Notes: a model not told the origin generated them from the letters alone. Numbered from the stretch's first letter, positions 23,937-36,890 are shown. The stretch: DNA of 64,000 bases from Budorcas taxicolor (GCF_023091745.1 NC_068913.1:11922001-11986000); one strand, 5' to 3'. Translations and numbers: made by a program.

Positions 23937-24729
23937 AACTCATTCATTTGTATTTCAAACAGTATTTACTCCTACCTCCTGATTTATATGGACATTTTTC
24001 TAACTAATTAATCATTATGCACTTCAACAATGTTTCTGCTTTTCATGATGGGTACATGCATCTCTAGACAACAGTAAATTCAATAGATGCCTACTGAAAA
24101 GACTTCCTTTTCTTTTATGGTCCTTGGATTGATGCTTTCACAGTTAGAGTCAGTCTTACTTATCTAGTCATAAAAGCATTTAGTGCTCTCAGTTAGCCTC
24201 CGTGTATAGCTTTGGTCATATTGTCAGCTTTGATGGAGAGTTCACTGTGGTAAGGTAGAGTCAGTCTCTAATATGAGACACGTTAAACAGGCAAGAGAAA
24301 AAGAGAATGCTATAGGAATGGAGAGAAACTTATCACAGTAAAACTGAGGCATGACAAGCTGATGAGCTAAAGAGTTGAAATGCCAGTCACTAGACACCTT
24401 GGGAATAAGTAGGGACCAAGACTTCATGCTACTTCCTGCTCAGGGTACAAAGCAGCTGCTCATAATCACTTCTGCCAACTTCAGCCTGTGGAGGTACACT
24501 CATGGTGTGAAGAGCAGCATCGGTGTGCCTCATGCCCACCTCTGGTTGTCAGGGAACTCATCACACAGTACAGGGGCTACAAGACTAGACGGAGGAAGAG
24601 AAACAGTCCTGGACTGAAATCTAGAGACCTGGTTTTAGTTCCAGATGTATCAGTAAATAATACCTGTGTTTTGTCTCAAAAAAAAAAAAAGTAATTCGGT
24701 ATCAATGGGCCCCAGGTTCCTCTACTATA
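23937..24729. other. Intronic sequence, no firm element
   Basis: An A run lies at 24679-24691 after text faintly like MIR (ctagagacctggttttagtt). Nothing else was recognised. Confidence 0.4.
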
Positions 24730-24930
24730 GGGGTTTCCCCGGCGGCTCAGACAATAAGGAATATCTGCCTGCACTGCAGAAGACCAGGTTTGATACCTGG
24801 CTTGAGAAGATCCCTTGGAGAAGGGAATGGTAACCCACACTAGCAGTCTTGCCTGGAGAATCCCATGGACAGAGGAGCCTGGAGGGCTATAGTCCATGGG
24901 GATGCGAAGAGTTGGACACGACTGAGCATC
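24730..24930 (+). mobile_element. Bov-tA SINE
   Basis: A full sense copy: ggggtttccccggcggctca head, agaagaccaggtttgatacc box-B region, agaatcccatggacagagga body and ggacacgactgagcatcc end. Confidence 0.94.
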
Positions 24931-26860
24931 CTCAATTATAAAATCCAGAGGTCACATGAGATTATTTCTAAAGTCCTTCCACGCCTAGAACCCAATAATC
25001 AGGAATAAATACATTCTCCCTGCTTGGTGATGCTACCTGGACGTGGCGCTGTCAACCCATACACACATCCAGGTCAGGGGTGCTGATCACAGAACCGTCA
25101 CACTTTGAGAAAGGGAACTTTGATCAAGAGGAAAACGTAAAGGACATTTATAAGTACACAATGGAGTCTGTGATTCCATACAGCAACACTGGAATTCCAG
25201 AAGAGTCGGTGAAGAACCTCTAAGAGTCATTTCAGCTGAGAGGCAGAAGGCAAAGTCACACATCTGTTATCAGCTGCAGCTAGAGGCTAGAGCAGAGCCT
25301 GTCTGCATGTCTGTGCGATGTGGCAGGGGCTGATGTCGGGCTTTTCAGAATCAAGCATCGTTGCTCAAACAGGAATGTTTAGTGACTGACCTTTCTGTAG
25401 GCAAGCATCCAAATTTATTCCAAAATGGGCTCACAGTAGCCATTTCAGAAGAAACGGGTACGATATTATATGCCTGCCTCTGAAATACACTTAAAAAAAA
25501 AATGTCATGGGGTATGATTTTTTCTGCCCTGAGCTACTATTATAACGTATGGATTGATCACCATGAATTTTTCAGTTGTATCTTTAGAAATCACTGAAGA
25601 GAAAAAAGCTATTATATTAAATGACTGAAATGACATGAAATTACTTAAAATAGGTGAAAGGATATTAACTCCTCTACAAAATATTAAAACACTGAGGAGG
25701 GAGAAATTTAAGCTACATATAATATTTCTGGAAATTCCACTTTTTCATGTGACTGAATCCATAAAGGTTATTTACAAGTTGTGTGGATAACAGACTTTTA
25801 ATAGAAGCAGATATCAATGGCAGCATAAGTATATGAATCAATTCGGTTTCTTTTCCACATCACCGAACAACCATGGTCCCAGGACTAAGACAATTTTATT
25901 TAAGTTAAAAAAAAAAATACCTTCAACTTCTTAGCTGGTGATTAAAGAACTCTGAAGTTTTAAAACAGAAAAACAAGAAGCAAACGCTCAAGGTAATAAG
26001 TGTTTTCTTGTTACCAGTGCTCATATCCCAGGGCACTGGCTGGAGCTAAAGGACAAAGAGATAAGGGCAATATTGCTAGTTACTAACAAATGGCAGATAA
26101 AAGAGCTCTTCTGGGTTCTGATTAAGTGACAGCATTCTACACATTCTTTTGACTTGAGAAAGACAGGCTAAGAGCAGCGGCTAAGTTCCATGTGAAGCAC
26201 CGCTAAATAAGCATATCTGCATGCTTCCACATTCCAGCAGGATGGGATCTCTTTCCTTTCCCTGAACAGAAATATGTTCTCTGTGCTCCCAGCAAGAACA
26301 CGCCTTTGCTTCAGCTTCCATTAGAAAAAAAAAAAAAAGCATAAATGTATATGCTGAAAGCACAGAGAAGTTTTGTGCTGTGGGACGTGGTGGCCGGGAG
26401 CCAATGTTTACAATCCCCTGGGTGGGAAAGGCAGGGTGAAAGGCTCAGGACGGCAGGCTTTAAAAGTCTTTGCTGTTGCCGCCGGTGACCTTCGCCTCCG
26501 TTCTCAAAGCAGCTCTCAGGTTAACCCCTTGGATACTGTGTGCGCTGGGGCCGCACAAAGGAAATACCTTTCTTTGGAGGATACCGCTCTCAGGCACATC
26601 GGTTTCTGATTTTGGTTGAAGCAGCTCAGAAACGCTGGGTTGACAAGCATGCATGCATCCAGTCTGCTATCAGACCCACAGCATGTTGGGGCTATAGGGT
26701 CTGGGTTTTGACGTGGGCTGTGCTCTACAAAGTGAAAGTTTCCAGCTTCGGGCGACGGACTCAAGCTTACAAACCAGGGGATTGTGAAACATGAGCATAT
26801 TTGGTCTCCCGGGGAGAAGGAAGCATCCAATTTATGCAGAAATGCTCTTTTCCCAGCAAG

Positions 26861-26878
26861 CCAATGAGAGGGCGCGGC
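26861..26878 (+). promoter_or_regulatory. CTCF-like motif candidate
   Basis: The sequence ccaatgagagggcgcggc contains the agagggcgc core of the CTCF consensus, with weaker agreement upstream. It lies in the GC-richer patch of the repeat-poor block. Motif evidence alone is weak. Confidence 0.25.
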
Positions 26879-28019
26879 TAGGAGAGTGGGGCTTCCTATA
26901 GGGATCTCCGGACTGGAAGAATGGTGCTTAAAATTAAAGACATGCTAAATTGCTAACAGCCCGACTTAAAAAGCAGCTGAAGAGAAAAAGCCAATTGTAG
27001 AAAAGAAAAGCGAGTTTTCCAGTTTTAAGTTAAAGCTGACCGCATTCCACTTATTATTAGTTGTTACCGTTTCGGTGGAAGAGAATTAATAAAGCTTTTC
27101 TTCCTACTGTTAAGATGTAAAGATCCCACTAAAAAAGGAAAACTTCCCATATATGTGTATGTCTTTCCTAAATGACTCAAAAGATGTTATTCAACAGTAA
27201 TATTATTTAAGACCTCAGAATGTTTTCAGGACAGAAGATTTAGCTTTGAGAAAAACTGGTCTGATGTCAAGGACTTGTGTCTATTTTAACAGATGCTTTG
27301 CTCTACAAGAAGTTTTGTGGATTTAAAAATGTTTGGTACCTGTATATTGATCATCATGAATAATGTTGTCCCTTTATTTGAATGGACAGCACACAGAATT
27401 CCTGGGGTGTTGAAATGAATTGTGCAATTCTAATATCCAGAGTCTATGAATCCCTGACATGTGTGTAAGGTTAAGGGTTAAGACTTCTGGAGAAGAAAGT
27501 GAAAAACAACAAACACCAGAAAATGTAACTGAAATGCACAAAAGTTATTAAAATAAGTTCTTATGGAAACCATTCAATCAAATAGGAGACAGTAATAACA
27601 GAGGATTTTCTCTCAGCATTTGGAGATGAAGTCATGGCCTTTGTGTTACCAGGCAGCTGTCTATAACATCATCAAGTATGCGTATCCTGTGGTTAGAAGT
27701 CCATCTCTAGAAGAATGGCGCTATTTGAGAATACTATTCCTCAGCTTTTCTCAACTCAAATTGGTCTTAATAAGGGCTTCTGAAAACAGGTATTAAAATT
27801 TCAGCTTCTCCAAGAATGTTTAAGAGTACACAAAACCACTATCTTGGCTTTCATTACAGACAAAACAACCTGTTCTGTGGTAGAAGTCAATGGTGATTAA
27901 GTAAATACATTCGAGTCTAATGCAGACGCTAACTAGAAACAATTATTTTGAGAAGCAAAAAGAAACATCAGAGCTCCACAACAGAAAAGATGTAATAACA
28001 GGCAAAGTTTACCATGAAT

Positions 28020-28230
28020 TTTCTTTATGTCTGGCACTTCACTAAGAACGTTACAAATCTGGTCATTTAAAATCCTGTGTTGACTTGTGATGTAGGCACT
28101 GCATATCTTGCCCATATTCTCGGGAGGAAACTGTTGTGTAGAGAACGTGCTAACAACTATAGGGAGCCACATGTCGGAGTCAGAACTCAAAGGCAGCCTA
28201 ACCCCGGGGGCTGCAGGTATGACCACTGGA
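28020..28230 (+). mobile_element. MIR SINE
   Basis: MIR order is visible: ggtcatttaaaatcctgtgt, tgatgtaggcactgcatatc, ttgcccatattctcgggagg, and ggagtcagaactcaaaggca. Confidence 0.55.
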
Positions 28231-30249
28231 CCTGAGGGCCATACACACACACAGATCAGTAACACCACAACAGAAGCCCCCGCCAAACATGCTTCACAGC
28301 TCTAACGGTTCAGTATAAGTTGTCATTTTCGTGGTTACTGGGGACCCCCAAGGCTGACCAGCCTTTCAAGAAGGGAGTTGTGTTCACCTGGAGATTTTCC
28401 ATTTTATTACTCAATTAAACCAGTAACATGATTTCTAATCGAGGTCACAAAACTGCCATACTCTGTTTCTGCAACAGATTTACGAATATGTGTGTATTAG
28501 TTTTTTATTTTAAAATGGATTTAAAGCACAGCAAAGGGCACTGTCCCTGTCAAAGATTTTCATGTTTTACAAACATGAAAGTTTGGGGAAGATTTTATTT
28601 GCAGGTTACATGATCTCATTATTCCTCCTCTGCCCCCATCCCTCGTACCCCAAGATTTTAAGACATTGTTTCTCTTTCGTTTCCATCAATGAATCTTGTC
28701 TTTAAAAAAAAACTGTTGGTAAATCAAAGAAATAATTATAGCCATCTTTTAGACAGAAATGAAAGGTCGCTTAAAAGAAATCTTTGGCTTTGACTTGGTT
28801 TTTGAAGCAGTTTCTCAAGACCAAGAACCTAACAGCTATCCGTGAACTTTAATTATTGCAATATAATTATTAGGAACAACCAGTTACAACTGAGCTTCTC
28901 CACACAGAGCATAAAGTTAAAACTGTACAAATGAAGCCAAAATATGCACAGCTAAAAGGAATGTTACAGGGGGGCCTCTCGTAGCGAACAAAGAAAGCTC
29001 AGTTTGGCTCTTTTTCACATCCGCACATCGTTAGTTGGAAAATTCCTGATATATGCTGTAATTTTTGTGTGTGTACTCCCCCCACCCCCCAGTACACTTG
29101 GGGCTTTAATGTCCAGATGCCATTTTCCTCCTTATCTGTCCCTGTTTGGTGCTCTGCCAGCCACGGTCAACAATTAATATAGCTGAAGAAAAAAATACAG
29201 TACACTCCCTGGCAACTGGTACAGCCTCGCAGGAAATACCAAATAAAAACTTGATTATGCATTGTTTAACCATTTTGTTTGCCTGTAGGCCACCCTGTCG
29301 TCAGTGTAAGTCAGATGTGCAGGCTTCTTGTAGACGGCCTGTGTGCCGCACCACCGCTCCCTGGGCCTGTCACGCACAACCACTGCCTTCAGCCTGGGGT
29401 CTTCTAAATGAAAGCAGCAGGCCTGTGGCAGCTTTCCAAACTGCATTCCTTTTAATTAGTCAACTTGAGGCCCAACGTTATAATAGATACGTAACCTCTT
29501 AATATTCATGCAATTAATTCATTTTTTCCCTCATTCAGTTGTCAGCCTTTGCATGGTGGGGGCAGAAAAAGCTTTTTGGCTACATGGGTCCTGGTTCATG
29601 ACATAAGCATGTTTCTATTACAAAGCACACTAGAGACCACGTTTCCATGACTCTCCATGAGGGCAGCTCCAGAAACCACAGTGCGCCCGTATCTATCTTT
29701 TAAGCCTACTGTTTTTGCATTGAAAATAGGAACTGAGGCCATTTTTATGTATACATTCGATATAGGCGAGATGAATAATCTTGCCAATTTCAACTGGGCT
29801 GGGAAGCCTTCCTTCTATTTTAACTGATAAACTAGTTGATGGTCGGAAGATGGGGAGCTGAACACTTGTATAAGATCCCTTGCAAAGCAAGGTTGACATT
29901 TAAAGCGGCCAGCAGTTCTCAAAATACTAGGAAGTCTGTCTGCTCTAGATCTAGAATAAGTCAATAATTAAATCACTGATGCCGTTAGCTGTTAGCACAC
30001 GATGAACCCTTAACAAGATAGGTTGCTTCCTATAAATATGAATAATGTCCGTCAGTATCAGGAATAAAGAGTGGCTTTTAATGCTCAATATTTAAGTTCT
30101 TTCACCTATTTAAGTTTCTCAATTAAAGGCAGGAATAACATTTCTACTTCTGTGAGATCCTCCTGGACAAAATACATGTGGGTGAAATACGGACATATGT
30201 GTATTTCTCCCAGATAGTCTTGGTATCACATCTCATGTAGTTTATGAGA

Positions 30250-30430
30250 CATTTACAAAATTCAATGACTGATTGATTCATTCATTCATTCATATATACA
30301 CTAACGTACCACTGTGTGACAAGCACTGGATCCTGGCTATAAAGATGACATGAAGATTACTGAAGACACTGAATCTGTTCGCAAAAGTTCACAGTTGAGC
30401 AGGGGAAGCAGACGTGTAACTGTCAACTGC
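30250..30430. repeat. L2-like piece with (ATTC)n
   Basis: attgattcattcattcattc (30272 on) leads into accactgtgtgacaagcact and ggatcctggctataaagatg, the pattern of a common old dispersed repeat. The assignment is uncertain. Confidence 0.4.
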
Positions 30431-30454
30431 ATAAGCGCCTGTGCCCGCGGAGGT

Positions 30455-30560
30455 ACGTGATTTAAGAGCCTGGGTTCAAATCCTGGTCCTCTTTGCGCAG
30501 GTTTGCTCACCTGCAAAATGGGAAATCCATAGTACCTACTTCACAGGATAACTGTAGAAT
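30455..30560 (+). mobile_element. MIR fragment
   Basis: agagcctgggttcaaatcct, gctcacctgcaaaatgggaa and tagtacctacttcacaggat are close to MIR consensus text and collinear. Confidence 0.75.
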
Positions 30561-30564
30561 CACA

Positions 30565-30700
30565 TGCTGCTGCTGCTGCTGCTGCTAAGTCGCTTCAGTC
30601 GTGTCCGACTCTGTGCGACCCCATAGACGGCGGCCCACCAGGCTCCCCCGTCCCTGGGATTCTCCAGGCAAGAACACTGGAGTGGGTTGCCATTTCCTTG
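30565..30700 (-). mobile_element. BovA2 SINE, right monomer
   Basis: The complement starts with a (tgc)n tail (tgctgctgctgctgctgcta) and continues aagtcgcttcagtcgtgtcc, accccatagacggcggccca, ctggagtgggttgccatttc. The left monomer is absent. Confidence 0.92.
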
Positions 30701-31538
30701 AGGTAAGGTCTAAAAACTACTTTGCAGCTGCTGGGTTTTATATGAGTAAATCTTGGCTATTGGCATATGTTATATACACACCGACTCTACAAGGCAGGGC
30801 AGGTACAAGGCGGAGGTGTACGGTGTTGCTCTGCTCAGAGAGGAGGTGTGAAGGTATGCCTGGCAGGGACAGCAGCTTGAGCAGAAGGTTGCTGAGCAGC
30901 TCATAAAGGACCTTAAGCATCATATGTTGGAGCCCAGGCTTCATCCTCCGGGGAGTGGGCGGCATGGAAGAGTTTTATGCAGGGGATACACATGAGATCT
31001 GCATTTTTGACTGAATACTCTGGTAACTGCCTAGGATAAAACTGGAGAAGCTCCTTGAGGCTGAGAAAGAGCTCAATCAAAAGGCTGCCAATGATCTGGC
31101 TGCCCTGGGACAAGGACCTACCAACCTACAGTAGTGAGGGGGAGAGAAGCAGGAGGAAAAATTTTAAACCAGTCAAACAAAGCAGAAGGGGAGAAAAAAG
31201 AAATGTGGGTTAAGTCCCAGGGTTCTGGCCTGGGTGACAGGGTGGATGGTGGGCCCATCGATCTGAATGGGGACCCAGAAGGGAAATGTCATGCAGGCTT
31301 GCTACTGGTGAAGCCGTCCACTGGCATATGCAGGTTTGGGGATCGAGGGAGTGGACCAAGTTGGAAAGACGATGAGCCCTCTCTTCCTACAGGAAGCAGA
31401 GGAGATGGTGAGCAAGAAAGCATATGTAGCACCGAAGTTGGGGGAAGACAGGAGGGTAGTCTGTAAACAGGAGTGAGACAGGTAGCGTAGAAGGCAGGAA
31501 ACTGTGTCACAGAAGCCAAGGTGGACATTTATAAGAAG
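30701..31538. other. Intronic sequence, possible old repeat
   Basis: A G-rich, purine-skewed segment has text such as ccttaagcatcatatgttgg and ggaagagttttatgcagggg that recalls an old dispersed repeat, but I cannot name it. No splice-bounded coding frame is evident. Confidence 0.3.
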
Positions 31539-31548
31539 CAAAGAAGAG

Positions 31549-32014
31549 AGAAAAGTCCATACAGTCAAAGCTATGGTCTTTCCAGTAGCCATGTATGGAT
31601 GTGAGCGTTGAACCATAAGGAAGGCTGAAGGCTGAAGAACTGATACTTTGGAACCGTGGTGTTTGAGAAGACCATGTAGAGTCCCTTGGACTGCAAGGAG
31701 AGCAAACCAGTCCATCCTAAAGGAAATCAACCCTTAACACTCACTGGAAGGACTGATGCTGAAGCTGAAGTCCCCTGTACTTTGGCTATCTGTGATGTGA
31801 ACAGCCGACTCACCAGAAAAGACCCTGATGCTGGGAAAGATTGAGGGCAGGAGGAGAAGGGGGCAACAGGGGATGAGATGGTTGCATGGTATCACCTATT
31901 CAATGGATATGAACTTGGGTGAACTCTGGAAGATGGTGAGGGGCAGGGAGGCCTGGCGGGCTGCAGTCCATGGGGTTGCCAAGAGTCGGACACAACTTAG
32001 TGACTGAACAACAA
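31549..32014 (+). mobile_element. BovB LINE 3' fragment with target-site duplication
   Basis: Sense BovB C-terminal and 3' text: agccatgtatggatgtgagc, aaggagagcaaaccagtcca, gaagctgaagtcccctgtac, and cggacacaacttagtgactg with a gaacaacaac tail. The flanks caaagaagag at 31539-31548 and 32015-32024 are identical. The frame has several stops. Confidence 0.93.
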
Positions 32015-32197
32015 CAAAGAAGAGGGAAGCAGAAGCATACCAGATGATGCTAAGTGAGATGAGGGCTTTAAAATACATACTGCAGTAACATGGGGGGAGA
32101 AGGCTGCTTGTGTAAAACTGCAGGGTTAACAGCACTCCCAACAACAGGCAAGTACTCTAGTGCTACCTGAGGTTTAGAACAGCTTACTTGTGCAACT

Positions 32198-32279
32198 AAA
32201 AAAAAAAAAAAAAAAGACCATATGCACACGTTGTTGGGGCCTTTCCCATGGCCTTGGGGTGTGTGTGTGTGTGTGTGTA
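32198..32279. repeat. A run and (GT)n microsatellite
   Basis: An 18-base A run (32198-32215) and a (GT)n tract of about ten units (32259-32279) lie close together. Confidence 0.85.
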
Positions 32280-32789
32280 CACGCGTGCACGTACGTGCAT
32301 GCAAGTGAGGGACTCTGGAGCTGAAAACCCATTAGGCACAGTAAATCCACTTCTGATCATAATAATCTCAGCTGAACTTCATTTAGTAACAAGTAATAAC
32401 ATTTTTTTAAGAGGTCTCTTTTTATACTGCATAATACTTAATGATACTACTACTCATTCCACACACATTCTGCAAATCCCAGGATGGGCAAAGACACATT
32501 TTAAATGCCCTCATTAATTGTTACAATATCACCTAAGGTTAAGTTATTAAAGCACAAAACAAGTTACTCTCAATACTCTGAATAAAAATGTCCTCTTTTT
32601 ATGACATGAATATGCTATGAAAAAGTATGTGTTGAGTGTGTAAGTATGTATACAAGTAACTAATATTTTAGTATCTGACTTATCTGGGAACAGAAATGAA
32701 GTCTTAAGTATAACAAAATTTCCCAGATTACTTAAGATTTTCTCTTCACGCTCTGAAAGTATATTACTTTAATCATTTCAGCTTTTGCA
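32280..32789. other. Intronic sequence, no recognised element
   Basis: AT-rich, nothing recognised. Confidence 0.5.
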
Positions 32790-33180
32790 TGCTTGTGTCC
32801 CTTTCTCAATTGTTTTCTTTCCTATTGGTATCACTGCCTGTGGCTTTCAGCCTAATTCCTTTCAGAATTTCTGCTTCTTCTAATATGGACTAGGCCCCTT
32901 ATTCAAAGCCCTTAGTTGGCTTCCTATTAAACTTTAAAAAAACGCACTCAAACACTTTACGTGGACCTCCGAGAAGGGACCCAGGACTCCCTCCCTGATC
33001 TCAGCCTCGAGCCCTCACCGGCCACTCCCTCTGCAGCGGCCAGTGTGCTTTTCTTGGACAGTCCAAACTCCCTCCTGCCAGGGGCCTGTGAATGCAACAC
33101 CTCCGCTGCCTGGTATGCTCTCGGATCTCAGCCTGGTTCTGCCCCTTCCTCAGTAAGAGACTTTCTCTGACCACCCTTCT
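32790..33180 (+). mobile_element. L2-like fragment
   Basis: The phrases acctccgctgcctggtatgc, tcagtaagagactttctctg and gaccacccttcttg follow the L2 pattern of cctggaatgc ... cttccctgaccac. The left part is only loosely supported. Confidence 0.5.
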
Positions 33181-33269
33181 TGTAAATATCCATATATGCC
33201 TGGTCTGTCACACCAGACCAGGCACCCCTCACGGTGCCTTGGAGAATTTGAAATTACAGTTGGCCTTCT

Positions 33270-33456
33270 GCATCTTCTCAGGTGGCTCAGTGGTAAAAAG
33301 AATTGTCTGCCAATGCAGGAGACAGGGTTCGATCCCTGGGTCGGGAAGATCCCCTGGAGTAGAAAATGGCAACCCACCCCAGTATTCTTGCCTGGAGAAT
33401 TCCATGGCTATAGTCCATGGGGTTGCAAAGAGTCAGACACGACTGAGCGACTAAGC
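33270..33456 (+). mobile_element. Bov-tA SINE
   Basis: Sense copy: tctcaggtggctcagtggta, gggttcgatccctgggtcgg, tggcaacccaccccagtatt. A 15-20 base internal deletion lies after gagaattccatgg (the acagaggagcctgg segment is missing). The end is gactgagcgactaagcac. Confidence 0.94.
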
Positions 33457-34059
33457 ACTTCCATCTCTGCGGGTTCTGCAGCCCTGCATACCGAAGCTGA
33501 GGGTACTATGTGTCTTATACAAGAGACTGCAGATTTCGGTACATGCGGCCGTGGGGCGTGGGTGGGGGGAGCGGTTTCCTGAAACCCATTCTCACAAGAA
33601 TACCGAGGGATGACTGTGTATAACTGTTTACTTGTTTATCCCATCCATCTTCCCCACAAGACTGAGATTTTATCTGTCTCATCAATTTCTGCACTCTCAA
33701 TTCAGTGCCCGAACAATGGAAATGAGATAGCGAAAATTTAAGAAATCATGTTAAATAAAGGTATGTGTCTAAAAAAGTCCATAGAAGTGATTGCAAGGCT
33801 CTGGAAATTTTATAGCCATTTGGGTGCTCGAGCCCTCCTCCCTCCTGGTGTTTTTAACGTTCCTCACTGCTCGTAATTCTAGTCTCTTGCCTCCTTATCC
33901 TTCTGTGTCCCCAGAGTTTCTCATTTCCACGCTGTCAACAAATATTGGTTTTAACACATAAATATGCCTAAATAATATATTTAGTAATTACTTGTTTCTG
34001 AGGTTTATAACATTTCATATACTTCATCATTTTAAAATATTTTAAAATTTCATATGTTA
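33457..34059. other. Intronic sequence, no recognised element
   Basis: Nothing was recognised on either strand. Confidence 0.5.
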
Positions 34060-34500
34060 TTTTTTTTTCCTACTCAGTACTGCTTCTAAGATTCATCCAT
34101 GTCATTGTCTACCGCAATCATTCATTCATTTTCATTTTCACTGCTGGATAATTTTATTGTGTGAATATACCCGAGAGACTGAACCATCTTTTTTTTTCTG
34201 TGAACACTTTGGTTTTGTCAGGTTTTGCTATTACATACAATGTTGCTATGAATATTCCTCAATATTGGTGCACACATGCATGAATTTCTGTAAAGTATGT
34301 AACTAGGAGTGGACTTCCAAGATCTCATGGTATGAACACGCTGAAGTACACAGTTAATATCATTCTTCAAAGCAGTGTACCATTTTATGTTCCCAGCAGC
34401 AGGGGGTCAAATTTTGAGATGTTTCTTGGAAAAGCACTAGTTGGTATTACATAAAATATTTAAAACATCCAACCTAACATTCTCTATCTTTTAACTGATG
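34060..34500 (-). mobile_element. Old L1 fragment, antisense
   Basis: The complement of L1 3' text is visible: aagattcatccatgtcattg, actgctggataattttattg, tacaatgttgctatgaatat, ctaggagtggacttccaaga, gtaccattttatgttcccag. It is strongly diverged, and the right limit may extend further. Confidence 0.65.
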
Positions 34501-34750
34501 AGTTTTGTACATTTACTGTGATTAACAATTTATATGGACATGTTTACCAATTTATGTATCCATTCTTTGCTGCATCTCAGACATTCCTTTTAAGATAGTT
34601 TCAGTCTTTTTGAAATTATGTCCTTTAGAAGTTATGCCCCTTAGAAGTTTCGTTAGTGAAAAGGTGAAGGGAAACTCTTGGTTTTTATCTGAAAATGTCT
34701 TTATCTTGTGAAGGTATTCGGTACTTAGAACGTACATATACACATTTCAC

Positions 34751-34956
34751 TGTGCTGTTTAGCTGCTCAGTTGTGTTCAGCTCTTTGAGACCCCATGGAC
34801 TGTAGTCCAGGCTCCTCTGATCATGGAATTCTCCAGGCGAGAATATTGGAGTGGGTTGACATTTCCTTCTTCAGGGGATCTTCCCAACCCAGCTATCGAA
34901 CCCGTCTCTCTTGCATTGACAAGTGGATTCTTTATCACGGAGCTATCAGGGAAGCC
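34751..34956 (-). mobile_element. Bov-tA SINE
   Basis: Full minus-strand copy from tgtgctgtttagctgctcag (tail side) to acggagctatcagggaagcc (head complement), with scattered substitutions. Confidence 0.94.
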
Positions 34957-36689
34957 ATTAGTAGTAATAAAAAATCTGCAACAGCAGCAGCACTGACAAG
35001 GTCCTATCAACCCCAGGAGCAGGACAGTACATTTACCAAGCAATCCACCATCTCCGCCGTGTCTGGGCCCCTCCAACGATGCGAGGCACGCTTGGCAGAG
35101 TCATTGTTACTAATCTGAAGGAGCTCGGAGCAGCAGGAAAAAAGGTGTAAGTCCCATGAAACGTAAATAGAGAGTGAAAGGCTTCAGGTGAAGCCTAAAG
35201 CGGGTGGCTTCGGAAGGGCGGTCAGAGTTCAGAGCGGGAAGTGTCTAAAGAGAGCTAGATCCCAGTAAGGTTGGATTGCAGAAGCTCCTGAATCACATTT
35301 CCACACGACGCTTCTTCCGGGGCCAAACCACACCTTTCCTTGGAATCTAAGAAAAGCCAGAGTACATTTTCTTCAGAAATAGTATCATGGCTTAATCTGA
35401 ATCCTGAGTCAGGATAAGACAGATAAGAGCAATACTGAGACAAATGTTCTTTTAAAAGAAAAAAAACCAAGTTAGCGAGAAAGCAACCGTATAAAATGCC
35501 ACACACACATTCCATGAATGGCAGACTGAACGTGCCATTGAGTTACGCGCTCAGGTACCCGCTCCTTTTGTGAATGGTGGGGCATTCCTGCGTGGTTTTG
35601 TAAAACAAAACAAGACAGTGCAGGTTATACAAGGGCTGGGCCGAAAGCCTCAGGAATTTCTTTCAACTGATTCTTTGGAAAGGTTAACAGCTGGCAGAGT
35701 TCTTGTGTGACACACATCTTAAGCAGACTATGGGAAAGAAGCGTATGTTATTTGTGACATTAATTACTAATCCGTGGTTGGTACAGCGAGTCACTTATTG
35801 ACCGGGGAAGAATCTAACCTATTTGGAAAATGAAACTTTCTGGATATTAACGACTGAGCACCTACCCCCAAGAGACAGGGATATCCGGAATACAAAATGG
35901 TCTGGTGTAGAAATAAGATGAGAAGGCCCATTTTGACTACAGTTAGGAATTTGGTTTCATAATTTAGGAATTGCTGGTTTGCAGTCATCCACTTCCTCTC
36001 TATAGAGATAAAGTATAGAACATGCCCTTCCTGAGCAATTTGTTTCTTACCTTTCTGCAGGCTGCCCTAGGGGTGTTAAAGAAGAAAAGGAGCAGCAAGC
36101 AGGTTTGGGCTTCAGGGTCAAAATTCAGTTTCTCTCCTCTACCCTCAATTATCTGCCTGGCAGGTGAAAGTGAGCTGCTTATAAAGACTGAAAAAATAGC
36201 ACTGGATTTCTGGAACTCTCTGACCTCACCCTGAGAGACAGAGAATGCCTGGGAGCTAGACGGTCTTCTCTGGCTCTGCAGTTAATTCACAGTGACATGG
36301 GCACCCACTCTGAGTCAGTTTCTTAGTGAAAACCTGTAACTATTCGATTTGCATATTGCACTTCTTGTATTCCAAGACCAGGTGCGTGTACACTCTTAGA
36401 AAGAACATATTTTATTTTTTCCCAAACTTCAGCACCGTTCAAAGAATATTGATAGTAGAAAGAAGACTTCCTCAATATACTCATTTCAGGAGTCCCAGGA
36501 ACATTCTCCCTTTTGAGAAACAAATAATAAGGAAAAAGGAGAGAGGTGTCTCCCTAAGACGTCAGTCAGATAAACTGTAATATGAGTGGTCCTAGTAGTA
36601 ACTGGCTAGTAGTGAGAAAATGGTGTAATTAGTTATACTCATTTCTGTACCTGTCTTCCTGTTTAGGTGCAAAGATGACTGTTACTACT
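34957..36689. other. Intronic sequence, no recognised element
   Basis: These 1.7 kb are free of recognisable repeats. No coding or RNA-gene signature was found. Confidence 0.5.
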
Positions 36690-36890
36690 ATGTATTTCCA
36701 TTATAGGCCTGTATTGAGTACTTATTCTTTCCTCGCATGGACTGATTTAATTCCCACAACAATCTTAAAAAGTGGGTACATTTATATTATTCATTTTAAC
36801 AAACAGGACACCAAGAGGAGGCTAAAGAAGTTAAGTTCACATGGCTTGTTGAGTAGCAAGATAAACCCCACATAAAAGGCCTGGCTCCAG
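36690..36890 (+). mobile_element. MIR SINE
   Basis: Collinear MIR text: tgatttaattcccacaacaa, aagtgggtacatttatatta, aacaggacaccaagaggagg, aagttaagttcacatggctt, ggcctggctccagaatctgt. Confidence 0.7.

Larger units (their letters stand above)
24931..30240. other. Repeat-poor intronic block
   Basis: Over about 5.3 kb the only dispersed element I recognise is one old MIR (28020-28230). Elsewhere in the window a SINE or LINE usually occurs every 1-2 kb. The block has a moderately GC-rich patch (26380-26920) and AT-rich segments with homeodomain- and POU-like words (29430-29560). No coding signature was found. A cluster of regulatory elements is an inference from repeat depletion only. Confidence 0.5.
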
